This document shows positions 16,540 through 26,176 of a stretch of DNA of 34,374 nt, in pieces. Each line of letters starts with the position of its first letter. Within the stretch, counting starts at the first letter, position 1. Below the pieces are notes generated by a model. It was given only the letters and a program-made list of their open reading frames with translations, was not told the origin of the DNA and searched no databases. Source of the DNA: Patescibacteria group bacterium. Its GTDB lineage: Bacteria > Patescibacteriota > Patescibacteriia > Patescibacteriales > UBA12465. Location: contig JAIPJO010000003.1 of assembly GCA_021734135.1 (NCBI GenBank), forward strand, positions 1 through 34,374. Direction: 5' to 3'. The position numbers and the translations under genes are program-made.

Positions 16540-17855
16540 TTAAGTATCTCCCTTTGCTTTTTTCGAATAACTTTTTTCAAGTCATCATGCCCTACTTGCT
16601 CAATCTGTTGAACAAGTTTTTCAATAGAATTAACAACTATAGTGATAAACTCATCATTTCTAGTTTTCTGCAAAATAAAAGAGACTCTATCAAAAAAAAT
16701 ATCCAAATTATTATTCCATATATCACCTTTTAATCTAGAAACTTCAATAATTTTTTTATCTTCAAATTTCTTTAAAGACAAATTTTTAAAGAATTCCTTA
16801 AACAAATTTTCACAATAGAAATAAGAATATCCTTTTATAAATTCATCTACATTACCTTCAGCGATTTTTCTTTTTCTCAATCCATCTTTTTCTTCTTTTT
16901 CTTTTCGCTCTTCTTCACTCTTATCTATTACTAAACTAACAAGAGATTCAACATCAAAACTATAATTAAAAAGAGTTAAAGGTGATTTAAAAAGCTTCTT
17001 GGCAAAATTAAACTGCTCTTTATACATCTCTTCTCTTTTTCCATTAGTTAATTCAGTTCTGTTTTTAAGTATTTTATTTCCAGCTGAATTAACAATACTA
17101 GCCAATTGATGAAACTTTTCTTTTACAAATTTTGTATTTCTTTCATCTTTGTACTTATCAGCAAAGATTTCAAGGAAAAATAAAACAATGTTAATTCTCA
17201 AATTGTGAGATAGAACAGACTCCACAAACTCTCCCCTTTCTTTATTAAACAAAGCTTTTTCAGTAATAGCTAATTTAAAATATCTTTTAAATATTTTTCG
17301 TGAATAAAACTTATTCAAAAGCAATGTTTCAAGCTTTTCTAGCTTGTTAGCGGTTAAGCTAACCTTAAGGTAAATAATCCAAGGTTTAGCATTCTTAGAT
17401 ATTTTTTCAACTGCTTTTAAATTAAATTTACTTAATTTAATTAAAAAAACAACTAGCACAAAAACAGCTAACAGCCAATAATTGTTTGTTAGCACCTGCC
17501 ACAATGCAGATAAAGCCCAGGTAATTTCTTGCCAAATATTTGCATACAAACTTGGCCAAATTGCATAAATGGTAAATCCAAGTGCAAACAATGACATCAA
17601 AGCATGGATTATAAAAACCATGTTTTCCAGCTTATTCTTTAATTTTTTATTCCTAATACTACTTATTGACCTAAAAATATTTGTTTTAAATATCAAAGCC
17701 AATAGAAAGGTAAGCCAAGAAAACCAAGGTGTAATAAATAGACACAATCCTACTACAATAAGAGGATTAAATAACAACAACAAATTAAAGACTTTAGTAA
17801 TCTTCTTCGATTTAACACTTCTGTTTCTTTTCATAACTACTCTGTTTCTTTTCAT
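16524..17855 (-). CDS. Hypothetical multi-pass membrane protein with a long charged C-terminal domain
   Basis: 443 aa ORF; several hydrophobic segments in the first ~160 aa, then a helical, charged region; no family recognised. Confidence 0.65.
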   Translation of the reverse strand: MKRNRVVMKRNRSVKSKKITKVFNLLLLFNPLIVVGLCLFITPWFSWLTFLLALIFKTNIFRSISSIRNKKLKNKLENMVFIIHALMSLFALGFTIYAIWPSLYANIWQEITWALSALWQVLTNNYWLLAVFVLVVFLIKLSKFNLKAVEKISKNAKPWIIYLKVSLTANKLEKLETLLLNKFYSRKIFKRYFKLAITEKALFNKERGEFVESVLSHNLRINIVLFFLEIFADKYKDERNTKFVKEKFHQLASIVNSAGNKILKNRTELTNGKREEMYKEQFNFAKKLFKSPLTLFNYSFDVESLVSLVIDKSEEERKEKEEKDGLRKRKIAEGNVDEFIKGYSYFYCENLFKEFFKNLSLKKFEDKKIIEVSRLKGDIWNNNLDIFFDRVSFILQKTRNDEFITIVVNSIEKLVQQIEQVGHDDLKKVIRKKQREILNIIST

Positions 17856-17861
17856 AACTAC
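17820..17861. repeat. 21-bp perfect tandem duplication spanning the start codon of 16524-17855
   Basis: TCTGTTTCTTTTCATAACTAC x2; encodes MKRNRVV/MKRNRSV. Confidence 0.95.
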
Positions 17862-17944
17862 AATTTTTTAATTTGACATAAACAAAAAACGACATAGCTT
17901 TTTGTGAAAATTTATTTACTTGTAATGATCATAATTAGAAACTT

Positions 17945-17973
17945 ATATTAATATTAATAACACTTTATGTCAA
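17945..17973 (-). promoter_or_regulatory. Predicted promoter for the 16524-17855 gene
   Basis: Minus strand TTGACA (17973-17968), 17 nt, TAATAT (17950-17945). Confidence 0.45.
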
Positions 17974-18066
17974 TATCTTTTATATATAAATTTTTCTAAA
18001 AAATAAAAACTTAATAGCACTAATCTTAATCTATTATAAATAAATATATTAGTTAGTTCTTTCTAA

Positions 18067-18603
18067 CTATTTCTTTTCTAGTAAATAAGGTCTTAGACGT
18101 CTAGTTGTGAAATTTATAATATAAAATAAGACTATAATAATTATACTATGTAATATTAACTTATACCCTAATGACTCCCAAAACCAAGCTTGTGTTAAAA
18201 AAAGACTATTTGAACTTTGATAAATATTAATAATAAAATTAATAATTTGATATGAAAAATTAAAAGTAACAGTTGCAAAGGCAGTAATGACAATAAAGGA
18301 GTAGATTGAACGATTAGTAAAAAAACTAAGCTGTAAATATCTAGAACTCATTACTGCAACAAGAAAACTAATAATAAATATAGGGAAAATATCAAAAAAA
18401 TAAATATCAAATATAAAACCAATTAAAAAAGCAAAGTAGATATGATAATTTTTTCTTCCTAAAATAATTATTAATATAAGTAATATTAAAGGTAAATTAA
18501 TTAAATTAAAAACTGTATGCAAAGAAGATATATAGGTAAATTGAAAAATAATTAAAAAATAGCTTAAAATTATTTGCAAACTTAGATGTAAATATTTAGT
18601 CAT
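18067..18603 (-). CDS. mreD: MreD-like rod-shape membrane protein
   Basis: 178 aa polytopic protein immediately downstream of mreB-mreC. Confidence 0.72.
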   Translation of the reverse strand: MTKYLHLSLQIILSYFLIIFQFTYISSLHTVFNLINLPLILLILIIILGRKNYHIYFAFLIGFIFDIYFFDIFPIFIISFLVAVMSSRYLQLSFFTNRSIYSFIVITAFATVTFNFSYQIINFIINIYQSSNSLFLTQAWFWESLGYKLILHSIIIIVLFYIINFTTRRLRPYLLEKK

Positions 18604-18606
18604 ATA

Positions 18607-19419
18607 TTAAGGAATAACAACTGCTAAAAAATCAAGTTCATTTAAATTATATAAAGGCTCAATAGTTGCTTCTTGCCAAATATCATTACTTTGTTTAGAA
18701 ATAGAATTAACTTCACCAATAATGATTCCTGGTGGTATATCTTTTTCTAAACCTGAACTAAGCACTAAGTCACCAACACTAATGTTATATTCTTGAGGAA
18801 TTAAATTCATAGATATAGTTAGACCTAAACTACCTTGAACTATCCCTAAGGCTTCATTTTGATTAGAAAAACGAGCAGCAAACTTACAGTCTTCATTAAT
18901 ACTTAAACAAACTTGAGCAGAATTATCATGAAGTGACAATATCTTTCCTACTAGTATACCCTCTTCATTTATCACAGCCATCCCTTCTCTTAAACCATCA
19001 TCAGATCCTTTATTAAGATAAATATTACTTTGATTTACTTCTTGTGATAATAAATTATCAGAAGCTACTACTCTAGCCATTACTTTACTATATTCATTAT
19101 CCTCAAAAAAATTCAAATAATTCCTTAACTTATTATTTTCTCTTTCAACTTCTTCCCACTTAGCTTTTTCAGCTAATAATTTATCAACTTCTTTTTCTAA
19201 TCTTTCATTATTTGCTTTTAGTTTTTTCTCCTCATCAGAACCTTCAAAAGATGAACGCCAATTACTACCTAAATTATAAAAAACTTCTCCACCTTTATTT
19301 ATTCCACTAACAATTACTTTCTCTATTGGTTTTAAAGCATTTAAATAATATAAAAAAACTAGCAATATAATTATAGCTAAAACAAAGTATATTTTCTTTT
19401 TATTAAAAGTTTTCTGCAT
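18607..19419 (-). CDS. mreC: MreC rod-shape-determining protein
   Basis: N-terminal TM, coiled coil, RVVASDNLLSQEVNQSNIYLNKGSDDGLREGMAVINEEGILVGKI. Confidence 0.92.
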   Translation of the reverse strand: MQKTFNKKKIYFVLAIIILLVFLYYLNALKPIEKVIVSGINKGGEVFYNLGSNWRSSFEGSDEEKKLKANNERLEKEVDKLLAEKAKWEEVERENNKLRNYLNFFEDNEYSKVMARVVASDNLLSQEVNQSNIYLNKGSDDGLREGMAVINEEGILVGKILSLHDNSAQVCLSINEDCKFAARFSNQNEALGIVQGSLGLTISMNLIPQEYNISVGDLVLSSGLEKDIPPGIIIGEVNSISKQSNDIWQEATIEPLYNLNELDFLAVVIP

Positions 19420-19427
19420 GAAATATA

Positions 19428-20471
19428 TTAGTTTTCCATATCAGCAGAAGAGACTACCTTTTCTAAAAGTTCAGGATCATCAAGCAATGCCCCAGCACCT
19501 CTAGAAACACAAGTTAAAGGATCATCTACAATGTTAACAGGAATTTTAGTGGCTTGAGCAATAGCTTTATCTAGCCCTCTAAGCATTGAACCACCACCTG
19601 AGATATATATACCTCTTTGATAAATATCAGAAACTAACTCTGGAGGTGTATTTTCTAAAGTATTTTTTATATTATCAATCATTTTACTTACAGTTTTTGA
19701 TATAGCTTCCCTAACTTGATCATCGCTAATATTTATAGCCTTTGGTAAGCCAGTTAAAAGATCTCTACCCCTAACTTCCATAGTCTTAGGTTCCTCTAGT
19801 GGCAAGGCACTACCTATTTCAATCTTTACTTTCTCTGCTAATTGTTCACCAATTAAAATATTAAACTCTTCTCTTATATAATCTACAATATTAGAATCAA
19901 ACTCATTACCAGCTAACCTAAGTGACTTCCAAGTAACCACACCACCTAGTGATATCACAGCTATTTCAGTAGTACCTCCACCAATATCAACCATCATAGT
20001 AGCTGTAGCTTCAGTAACTGGTAATCCTGAACCAATAGCAGCTGCCATAGCTTCATCTATTAAATATACCCTTCTAGCTCCAGCTGACTTAGCAGCATCT
20101 TCCACTGCTTTTTTCTCCACCTCTGTTAAATCAAGAGGAATGCCAATCACAACTCTTGGTCTAGGTATAAGAGTAAAAGTTTCACTATGAACTTTATTAA
20201 TAAAATACTTAAGCATTTTTTCAGTTACTTCAAAGTCAGAAATTACACCATCAATTAATGGTTTAATAGCTTCAATGTGACCAGGGGTTTTTCCTACCAT
20301 TTTTTTAGCTGCTAAACCTACTTCTAGAATTTCAGCTGTTCTATTATTAATAGCTACCACAGAAGGCTCATTAATAATTACCCCTTTATCTTTAACATAA
20401 ACTAAAGTATTTTTAGTACCCAAATCTATTCCTAAATCATTGCTAAATTTTCCCAGTAATTTGTTAAACAT
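19428..20471 (-). CDS. mreB: MreB rod-shape-determining actin homolog
   Basis: LGIDLGTKNTLVYVKDKGVIINEPSVVAIN, VDIGGGTTEIAVISLGGVV, GIYISGGGSMLRGLDK; followed by mreC and mreD. Confidence 0.96.
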   Translation of the reverse strand: MFNKLLGKFSNDLGIDLGTKNTLVYVKDKGVIINEPSVVAINNRTAEILEVGLAAKKMVGKTPGHIEAIKPLIDGVISDFEVTEKMLKYFINKVHSETFTLIPRPRVVIGIPLDLTEVEKKAVEDAAKSAGARRVYLIDEAMAAAIGSGLPVTEATATMMVDIGGGTTEIAVISLGGVVTWKSLRLAGNEFDSNIVDYIREEFNILIGEQLAEKVKIEIGSALPLEEPKTMEVRGRDLLTGLPKAINISDDQVREAISKTVSKMIDNIKNTLENTPPELVSDIYQRGIYISGGGSMLRGLDKAIAQATKIPVNIVDDPLTCVSRGAGALLDDPELLEKVVSSADMEN

Positions 20472-20472
20472 A

Positions 20473-21723
20473 TTATCTTAACTTCGCCAAAACCTGTTCT
20501 AAACTTAAAAACTGAGGCTCAGCTTGTGAACGTTTTTTAAATTCAATATTATTATTTTCTATAGTCTTTGAGCTAATTACTATCCTATTAGGACAGCCAA
20601 TTAAATCAGAATCAGCTAGTTTAATTCCAGGTGAAACATCTCTGTCATCATATAAAACTTCAACACCTTCATTTATTAGTTTCTCATATATTTTATCAGC
20701 CTCATCATTTTGTCCCAGTGATAATAAATGTACACTATAAGGTGAAATTGACTGACTCCAACTCATACCTCTATCATCAGCAAACTTTTCCACTATCACT
20801 CCCATTAAACGACTAGGACCAATACCATAGGAAGCCATATAAACAATTTCTTTTTCACCTTTTTCATTGGTAAAGTAATAATCAAAAGCTTTAGAAAACT
20901 TAGTATTTAAAGGAAAAATATTGCCAACTTCAGAAGCTTTAGTAATTCGTAAATCTTTAGTTCCACACTCAGGACAGCTATCTTGTCTATCTAAGACTTC
21001 CTTATTTAAAGCAATTTTACACTTATCACAAACATGTATTTCATCTTCACCGGTTGGACATTCAGTTTGAAATTCATGTGAAAAATCTTTAGTAAAGTCA
21101 CCACCAGAAGCTAAAGTAATATAGGTGGTTTCACCAATACCTAATCTTTCAAATATTCTAAAATATGCTTCTTTAACTACCTCATAATATACCCTCATAT
21201 CCTCTTCACTCACATGAAAACTGTATAAATCTTTCATAATAAATTCCCTTCCTCTAAGTAGTCCAGATTTTGGCCTAGGTTCATTTCTAAACTTAGTTTG
21301 TATTTGATAAGTAGCAAAAGGTAAATCTTTATAGCTCAAAGCAAACTTTTTAACCAAAGGTGTAATAATCTCTTCATGGGTAGAGTTTAAAATATAAGAA
21401 CCGTCATTAACTCTTCTAGACTCTTCATTAGCTCCTCTAGTTTCAAAAAGTACATCCATACTATCTAAACGATTAGTAGTTTGCCAGTTTTCCTTAGGTG
21501 ATAAAGCAGACATGAATATCTCTTGTCCGCCAATAGCATCCATCTCTTCTCTAATAATTTGCTCAATTTTCTTTAAAACCCTATAGCCTAAAGGTAGAAA
21601 TTCATAAACACCGGCCATTATTTTATCAATAAAGCCAGCTTTAATTAGAAGCTGAGAGTTTAAACTTTGTTCATCTTTAGCTACATCTTTACTAGTTTTG
21701 GTAAATAAAACTGATTGTTTCAT
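20473..21723 (-). CDS. proS: Prolyl-tRNA synthetase (compact)
   Basis: GFIDKIMAGVYEFLPLGYRVLKKIEQIIREEMDAIGGQE, TKFRNEPRPKSGLLRGREFIMKDLYSF, YGIGPSRLMGV, C-terminal anticodon-binding domain. Confidence 0.94.
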   Translation of the reverse strand: MKQSVLFTKTSKDVAKDEQSLNSQLLIKAGFIDKIMAGVYEFLPLGYRVLKKIEQIIREEMDAIGGQEIFMSALSPKENWQTTNRLDSMDVLFETRGANEESRRVNDGSYILNSTHEEIITPLVKKFALSYKDLPFATYQIQTKFRNEPRPKSGLLRGREFIMKDLYSFHVSEEDMRVYYEVVKEAYFRIFERLGIGETTYITLASGGDFTKDFSHEFQTECPTGEDEIHVCDKCKIALNKEVLDRQDSCPECGTKDLRITKASEVGNIFPLNTKFSKAFDYYFTNEKGEKEIVYMASYGIGPSRLMGVIVEKFADDRGMSWSQSISPYSVHLLSLGQNDEADKIYEKLINEGVEVLYDDRDVSPGIKLADSDLIGCPNRIVISSKTIENNNIEFKKRSQAEPQFLSLEQVLAKLR

Positions 21724-21834
21724 ATGTGCAAATAATTTATACGATATTAACTATATTTAAATTTATCTTAACTTAAAAACTTGGGGTTGTAAAGATAAAT
21801 AATATTTCTAACTTAATTATTAAAACAATAAATA

Positions 21835-22404
21835 TTATATATTTTTAAGTGCCTGCTTCACTCTTTCTCCACTATCACTTATGTTTTTATCCACCTTTTT
21901 TAAAGCTTCTCTAGCTTCATTCATATTATAGCCTAGAGCCATTAAAGCATCTATCTCATCACTAGAGCTAACACCTGTTTGCATATCAGCTTTAAAGTCT
22001 TCTAGTTTAGCTATCTTTTCTTTAAGCTCTAATACTACTCTTTGAGCAGTTTTTTTACCTATCCCTGAAACTTTAGTTAACATACCAGCATCTTCAGATA
22101 TAATAGCTTCTTTTAAGTGATTAGTACTACTAAGTGATAGTACTGCTAGAGCAGACTTAGGACCAATACCAGAAACAGACAGTAGCATTTCAAACATCCC
22201 TAAATCATCTAAGTTTTTAAAACCATATAAATCTAAACTATCTTCTCTAACATGTTGATGAGTATATAGCTCAATTTCACTGTCTTTTGTGACTTCACTA
22301 TAAATATCAGCACTAACACTAACCTTATAACCTAAACCTTGATTTAAGATTATTAGATCTCCTGATTGTTTAGCAATTATTTTTCCTTTAATGTATGCAA
22401 TCAT
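21835..22404 (-). CDS. ruvA: Holliday junction branch migration protein RuvA
   Basis: MIAYIKGKI, LLSVSGIGPKSALAVLS, VSGIGKKTAQRVVLELKEKI, C-terminal DALMALGYNMNEAREAL. Confidence 0.95.
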   Translation of the reverse strand: MIAYIKGKIIAKQSGDLIILNQGLGYKVSVSADIYSEVTKDSEIELYTHQHVREDSLDLYGFKNLDDLGMFEMLLSVSGIGPKSALAVLSLSSTNHLKEAIISEDAGMLTKVSGIGKKTAQRVVLELKEKIAKLEDFKADMQTGVSSSDEIDALMALGYNMNEAREALKKVDKNISDSGERVKQALKNI

Positions 22405-22408
22405 ATAA

Positions 22409-23677
22409 TTAATTAATTTTTCTTCTTAATACACTAAGCTTTGGTATTTCTTTATCAAAATACATATATACTGTTTGTCCTCCCCCACCTCCATGAGCTT
22501 CAATTATTTCTTCTTGACTATCTTTATCTAACATTCTCTTTAATTTAAACTTTAAAACCTCATAACCTGGCATGATTAACTCTAAAGTATCACCCTTTTT
22601 TAAAGTATTATGTACCTTAATTTCAGTCTTATATTTATCCTTATTTTTCATATTATTATCTAGTTCTGAGCTAATAATCTGCCCACAAAACTCCCAATTT
22701 GGCTTATTATTATCATTACTTAAGTTCTGAGCTTCCCTGCCTTGTTTAAACATAAAACCTTCAGTATAGCCTCTGTGAAATAGTTTAGTTTCTAATTCTT
22801 TATATAAATAATCTAATTCCTTTTTCCTATCCTTAGCGCTTATAGTGCTGCTACTGCTAATATCTATAGCTCTACGATATACTCCCACCACATTAGCTAG
22901 ATAATAGACACTTTTAGCTCTACCTTCTATCTTGAAAGCTTTTATCTTAGCGCTTATCATCTCTGGTATTCTTTTAATCAAACAAAGATCTAATGAGTTG
23001 AAAATATAGGAACCATTTTTATCCTCTCCTAAAACAAAATTAGTGTCATGACCACGCGGTTTAATTTCATATTCCCACCTACAAGGTTGAGCGCAATCTC
23101 CTAAGTTAGCATCTCTATCAATTAACTGTTTAGATAAAAAACAACGACCAGAATAAGCCATACAAAGAGCGCCGTGCACAAACGTTTCTATCTCTAAATC
23201 AGGTACTTTAGTAATAATTTCTTTTATTTCTTTTAAAGCTAATTCCCTACCCAATATAACCCTCTTTACTCCCATATCTTTATACATCTGTGCTGACATC
23301 CAATTAGTACAGTTAGCTTGAGTACTTAAACTAATCTTTATCTCTGGCCAAATTTCTTTAATTAAATAAATTATTCCAGGATCAGAAACAAATAAAGCAT
23401 CGGGATTTAAAGTCTTTAATTTTTCAATATGTTTTTTCACCTTACTTAAATGGGTATTGTGAGCAAAAATATTTACCGTTACATAGGCTTTCTTACCAAT
23501 ACTATGAGCATATTCAATACCCTTCTTCATATCTTTTAAGCTAAAGTCATTAATACGGACACGTAGAGAAAAATCAGGTAAACCAAAATAGACGGCATCA
23601 GCACCGAAAGCAAAAGCTGTTTTTAATTTTTGCAAATTACCAGCCGGAGCTAATAATTCAACTTTATTTTTTTTCAT
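22409..23677 (-). CDS. U32 family peptidase / tRNA or rRNA hydroxylation-type protein
   Basis: ELLAPAGNLQKLKTAFAFGADAVYFG, FVHGALCMAYSGRCFLSKQL, GDCAQPCRWEY. Confidence 0.93.
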   Translation of the reverse strand: MKKNKVELLAPAGNLQKLKTAFAFGADAVYFGLPDFSLRVRINDFSLKDMKKGIEYAHSIGKKAYVTVNIFAHNTHLSKVKKHIEKLKTLNPDALFVSDPGIIYLIKEIWPEIKISLSTQANCTNWMSAQMYKDMGVKRVILGRELALKEIKEIITKVPDLEIETFVHGALCMAYSGRCFLSKQLIDRDANLGDCAQPCRWEYEIKPRGHDTNFVLGEDKNGSYIFNSLDLCLIKRIPEMISAKIKAFKIEGRAKSVYYLANVVGVYRRAIDISSSSTISAKDRKKELDYLYKELETKLFHRGYTEGFMFKQGREAQNLSNDNNKPNWEFCGQIISSELDNNMKNKDKYKTEIKVHNTLKKGDTLELIMPGYEVLKFKLKRMLDKDSQEEIIEAHGGGGGQTVYMYFDKEIPKLSVLRRKIN

Positions 23678-24624
23678 TAAAATCTTTTTACCCTAATTAA
23701 ACCTGAAACAGGAACTACTTCTATTCCCTGCTTTTCTATTTCATCTAAAAACAAATTCATACCTAAAGAATCAGAACTCATATGACCTGCAATAATAACA
23801 TTTATATGATGTTTTTCAGCCTCTTTTCTGTGCTCTTCTGACATGTGCATACCAATAACAGTACCAAAACCATATTGTGCCATTTTCTCAAAAATATCTT
23901 TAGAGCCACTAGTTCCACCGGTAAACTCTGTTACTACCACCTTACCTACCTTATTTTCTTTAGAGCCAGCAAAAAGTTTAGGTCCCATTTGTTTAGCACT
24001 TGACTCTTGATATTCTGGAATTTCTTTAAATATTTCAAAAATATCTTCTACATATTCTGGCTTTTTTTCTTCAATTAAGTCGTGCATAAATCTAGCTGCT
24101 AAATTATCAGCTGTAGTATGAGTACACATAAAGTCTAGTCCTAAGATCTTCGCCATGTCTATATTACGATAATGATTAATTGGTGATAGCTCTCTACTAA
24201 CCTCCTCTACCCTAGGTTGAGTTACAGCTTCAGCTATATTAATAGGTAATCCATATTTAGCTAAAACCTCAGCTTGCAAATCCATTACAGATCCTAGCTC
24301 TGCCAAAGCTGCTCCTTGAGGATGATGAGCAATTACTAAATCTATATCACCTAGCTTGTCAGCTAAGATAAGCTCCGCTCCACCAATATCAATACCAGCC
24401 ATTACTTTTTTAATTTCTTTAGTTTCATTAGGATTATTTAAAATCCTGCTATCTACATAAGGATTACTTAATTTTTCCTTATCAAAATCTGTTTTCTGAT
24501 TTTCAGGTAAATTATTAAACTTTTTATTAATACGAGTCATCCTCTTTTCAACCTCGCTCTTACCTCTTAAATCAGCTTCCATAGCTTTTTCTACAGCTAT
24601 TTTAAATATATCTTTAGTATTCAT
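23677..24624 (-). CDS. NIF3-like dinuclear metal centre protein
   Basis: LVIAHHPQG, GTVIGMHMSEEHRKEAEKHHINVIIAGHMSSDSLG; family recognised by motif. Confidence 0.7.
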   Translation of the reverse strand: MNTKDIFKIAVEKAMEADLRGKSEVEKRMTRINKKFNNLPENQKTDFDKEKLSNPYVDSRILNNPNETKEIKKVMAGIDIGGAELILADKLGDIDLVIAHHPQGAALAELGSVMDLQAEVLAKYGLPINIAEAVTQPRVEEVSRELSPINHYRNIDMAKILGLDFMCTHTTADNLAARFMHDLIEEKKPEYVEDIFEIFKEIPEYQESSAKQMGPKLFAGSKENKVGKVVVTEFTGGTSGSKDIFEKMAQYGFGTVIGMHMSEEHRKEAEKHHINVIIAGHMSSDSLGMNLFLDEIEKQGIEVVPVSGLIRVKRF

Positions 24625-24703
24625 ATATATAAATGATTAATTATTATATTTATCTTTTTTTCGTTTTATTTTTTTCTTTATTTTTTTTACATCTTTATTT
24701 TCT

Positions 24704-25597
24704 CTACTGCATTGATCTCAACTTTGCAATTCTCTCTTCTATTGGTGGATGAGTCATAAAAGCTTTTTTAAAAAGGCTTTTTCTCTTTTTTCCCTTCTTA
24801 TCTTTTAAAGGACTAGCAATGAAAAGGTGAGCCATAGCAGAATTAGCATGTTTTAAACTATTTTCATCTGCACTAATTTTTTCCAGAGCATTAGCTAAAC
24901 CTTCCGGATAACGAGTAAGCAAAGCTCCATCAGCATCAGCTAAAAACTCCCTTTTTCTGCTAATAGCAAACTTAATCATATAAGCAAATATAGGAGCAAT
25001 AATAATTACAGCAATTAATATGACTAAGAAAATTGGATTCTTTTTTGAATCTCCTCCTTTAAAAAATAATGAGTATCTAAGCATGTCAGCAAGAATTACC
25101 ACAGAACCCACTAAAACTGTTACTAAAGTAGCAAACAACATATCTCTGTTGCCAATATGAGAAAGCTCATGAGCAATAACTCCTTCTAACTCACTTTTAT
25201 CTAGCTTTTGTATTAAACCAGCACTAAGTGCTATTACTGCCTTCTCCTTATTTCTCCCAGTAGTAAAAGCATTAGGAGCTGGGTCATCTATAATATATAT
25301 CTTAGGCAGTGGTAGTCCGGCAGTAATACAGAGATTTTCTACTAATCTATATATCTCTTTATTATCCTCAAACTTTAACTCTCGAGCTTTAGCCATGTTA
25401 AGTAATATCTTATGGCTATTATAATAACTAAAGAAACTAGCTAGAACACTAATTAACACTGCTATAATTAAAATACTAGAGTCGTTCATATACCAACTAA
25501 CTGCAAAACCTATAGCAATGATAAAAACAAAAAACAAAGAGATAAGTAAATAACTCTTTCTAGTATTAGAGCTAGCATGTGTATATAAAGTGGCCAT
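24704..25597 (-). CDS. htpX: HtpX-like M48 zinc metalloprotease
   Basis: VIAHELSHIGNRD HExxH motif, PNAFTTGRN, SRKREFLADADGA. Confidence 0.94.
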   Translation of the reverse strand: MATLYTHASSNTRKSYLLISLFFVFIIAIGFAVSWYMNDSSILIIAVLISVLASFFSYYNSHKILLNMAKARELKFEDNKEIYRLVENLCITAGLPLPKIYIIDDPAPNAFTTGRNKEKAVIALSAGLIQKLDKSELEGVIAHELSHIGNRDMLFATLVTVLVGSVVILADMLRYSLFFKGGDSKKNPIFLVILIAVIIIAPIFAYMIKFAISRKREFLADADGALLTRYPEGLANALEKISADENSLKHANSAMAHLFIASPLKDKKGKKRKSLFKKAFMTHPPIEERIAKLRSMQ

Positions 25598-25602
25598 AAT
25601 TG

Positions 25603-26166
25603 TTAGAATTTAACTTCAATATTTTCTGCTTGAGCAGTTTCAATCTCAAAGTATTCATAGGGAGTAAAACTCAAACCTTTAGCAATCATATTGGTAGGAA
25701 AAACTTGGATTTTAGTATTAAACTGCCTAACATTAGCATTGAAAAATCTTCTAGCAGCTTGAATTTTATTTTCTGTATCTGATAACTCTCTTTGTAGTTC
25801 TAGAAAATTAGTATTAGCTTTTAAATCAGGATAGCTTTCTGATAAAGCAAAGATAGACTTTAAAGCTGAACTTAATGAATTCTCTGCTTGAGCCTGCTCT
25901 TTAGTGTCATTTTTCTGTTGTGAATTAATAGCTTGATTTCTTGCCTCTACCACACTATCTAAAGTTTCCCTTTCATGACTAGCATAACCCTTAACTGTTG
26001 AAACTAAATTAGGAATAAGGTCGTAACGTCTTTTAAGTTGTACATCAATGTCACTCCAAGCTTCATCAACTCTGTTTTTTAACTTAATTAAAGAATTATA
26101 TAAAGAGATGATGATAAGTCCTAGAAGGACTATCGCTCCAATAATAATCCATGTTGTTGTAGTCAT
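25603..26166 (-). CDS. lemA: LemA family protein
   Basis: YNSLIKLKNRVDEAWSDIDVQLKRRYDLIPNLVSTVKGYASHE, NTKIQVFPTNMIAK. Confidence 0.95.
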   Translation of the reverse strand: MTTTTWIIIGAIVLLGLIIISLYNSLIKLKNRVDEAWSDIDVQLKRRYDLIPNLVSTVKGYASHERETLDSVVEARNQAINSQQKNDTKEQAQAENSLSSALKSIFALSESYPDLKANTNFLELQRELSDTENKIQAARRFFNANVRQFNTKIQVFPTNMIAKGLSFTPYEYFEIETAQAENIEVKF

Positions 26167-26176
26167 ATTTTTGGGG

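Noticed and set aside
17569-17871. Plus-strand ORF of 100 aa
   Set aside because: Antisense to the N-terminal TM region of the orphan membrane protein; its repeated C-terminus only mirrors the 21-bp duplication
18050-18069. Hairpin TAGTTAG/CTAACTA at the mreD stop codon as a terminator
   Set aside because: 7-bp stem but no adequate U-tract in the minus direction
20631-20816. Plus-strand ORF of 61 aa
   Set aside because: Antisense to proS
25600-25782. Plus-strand ORF of 60 aa
   Set aside because: Antisense to lemA
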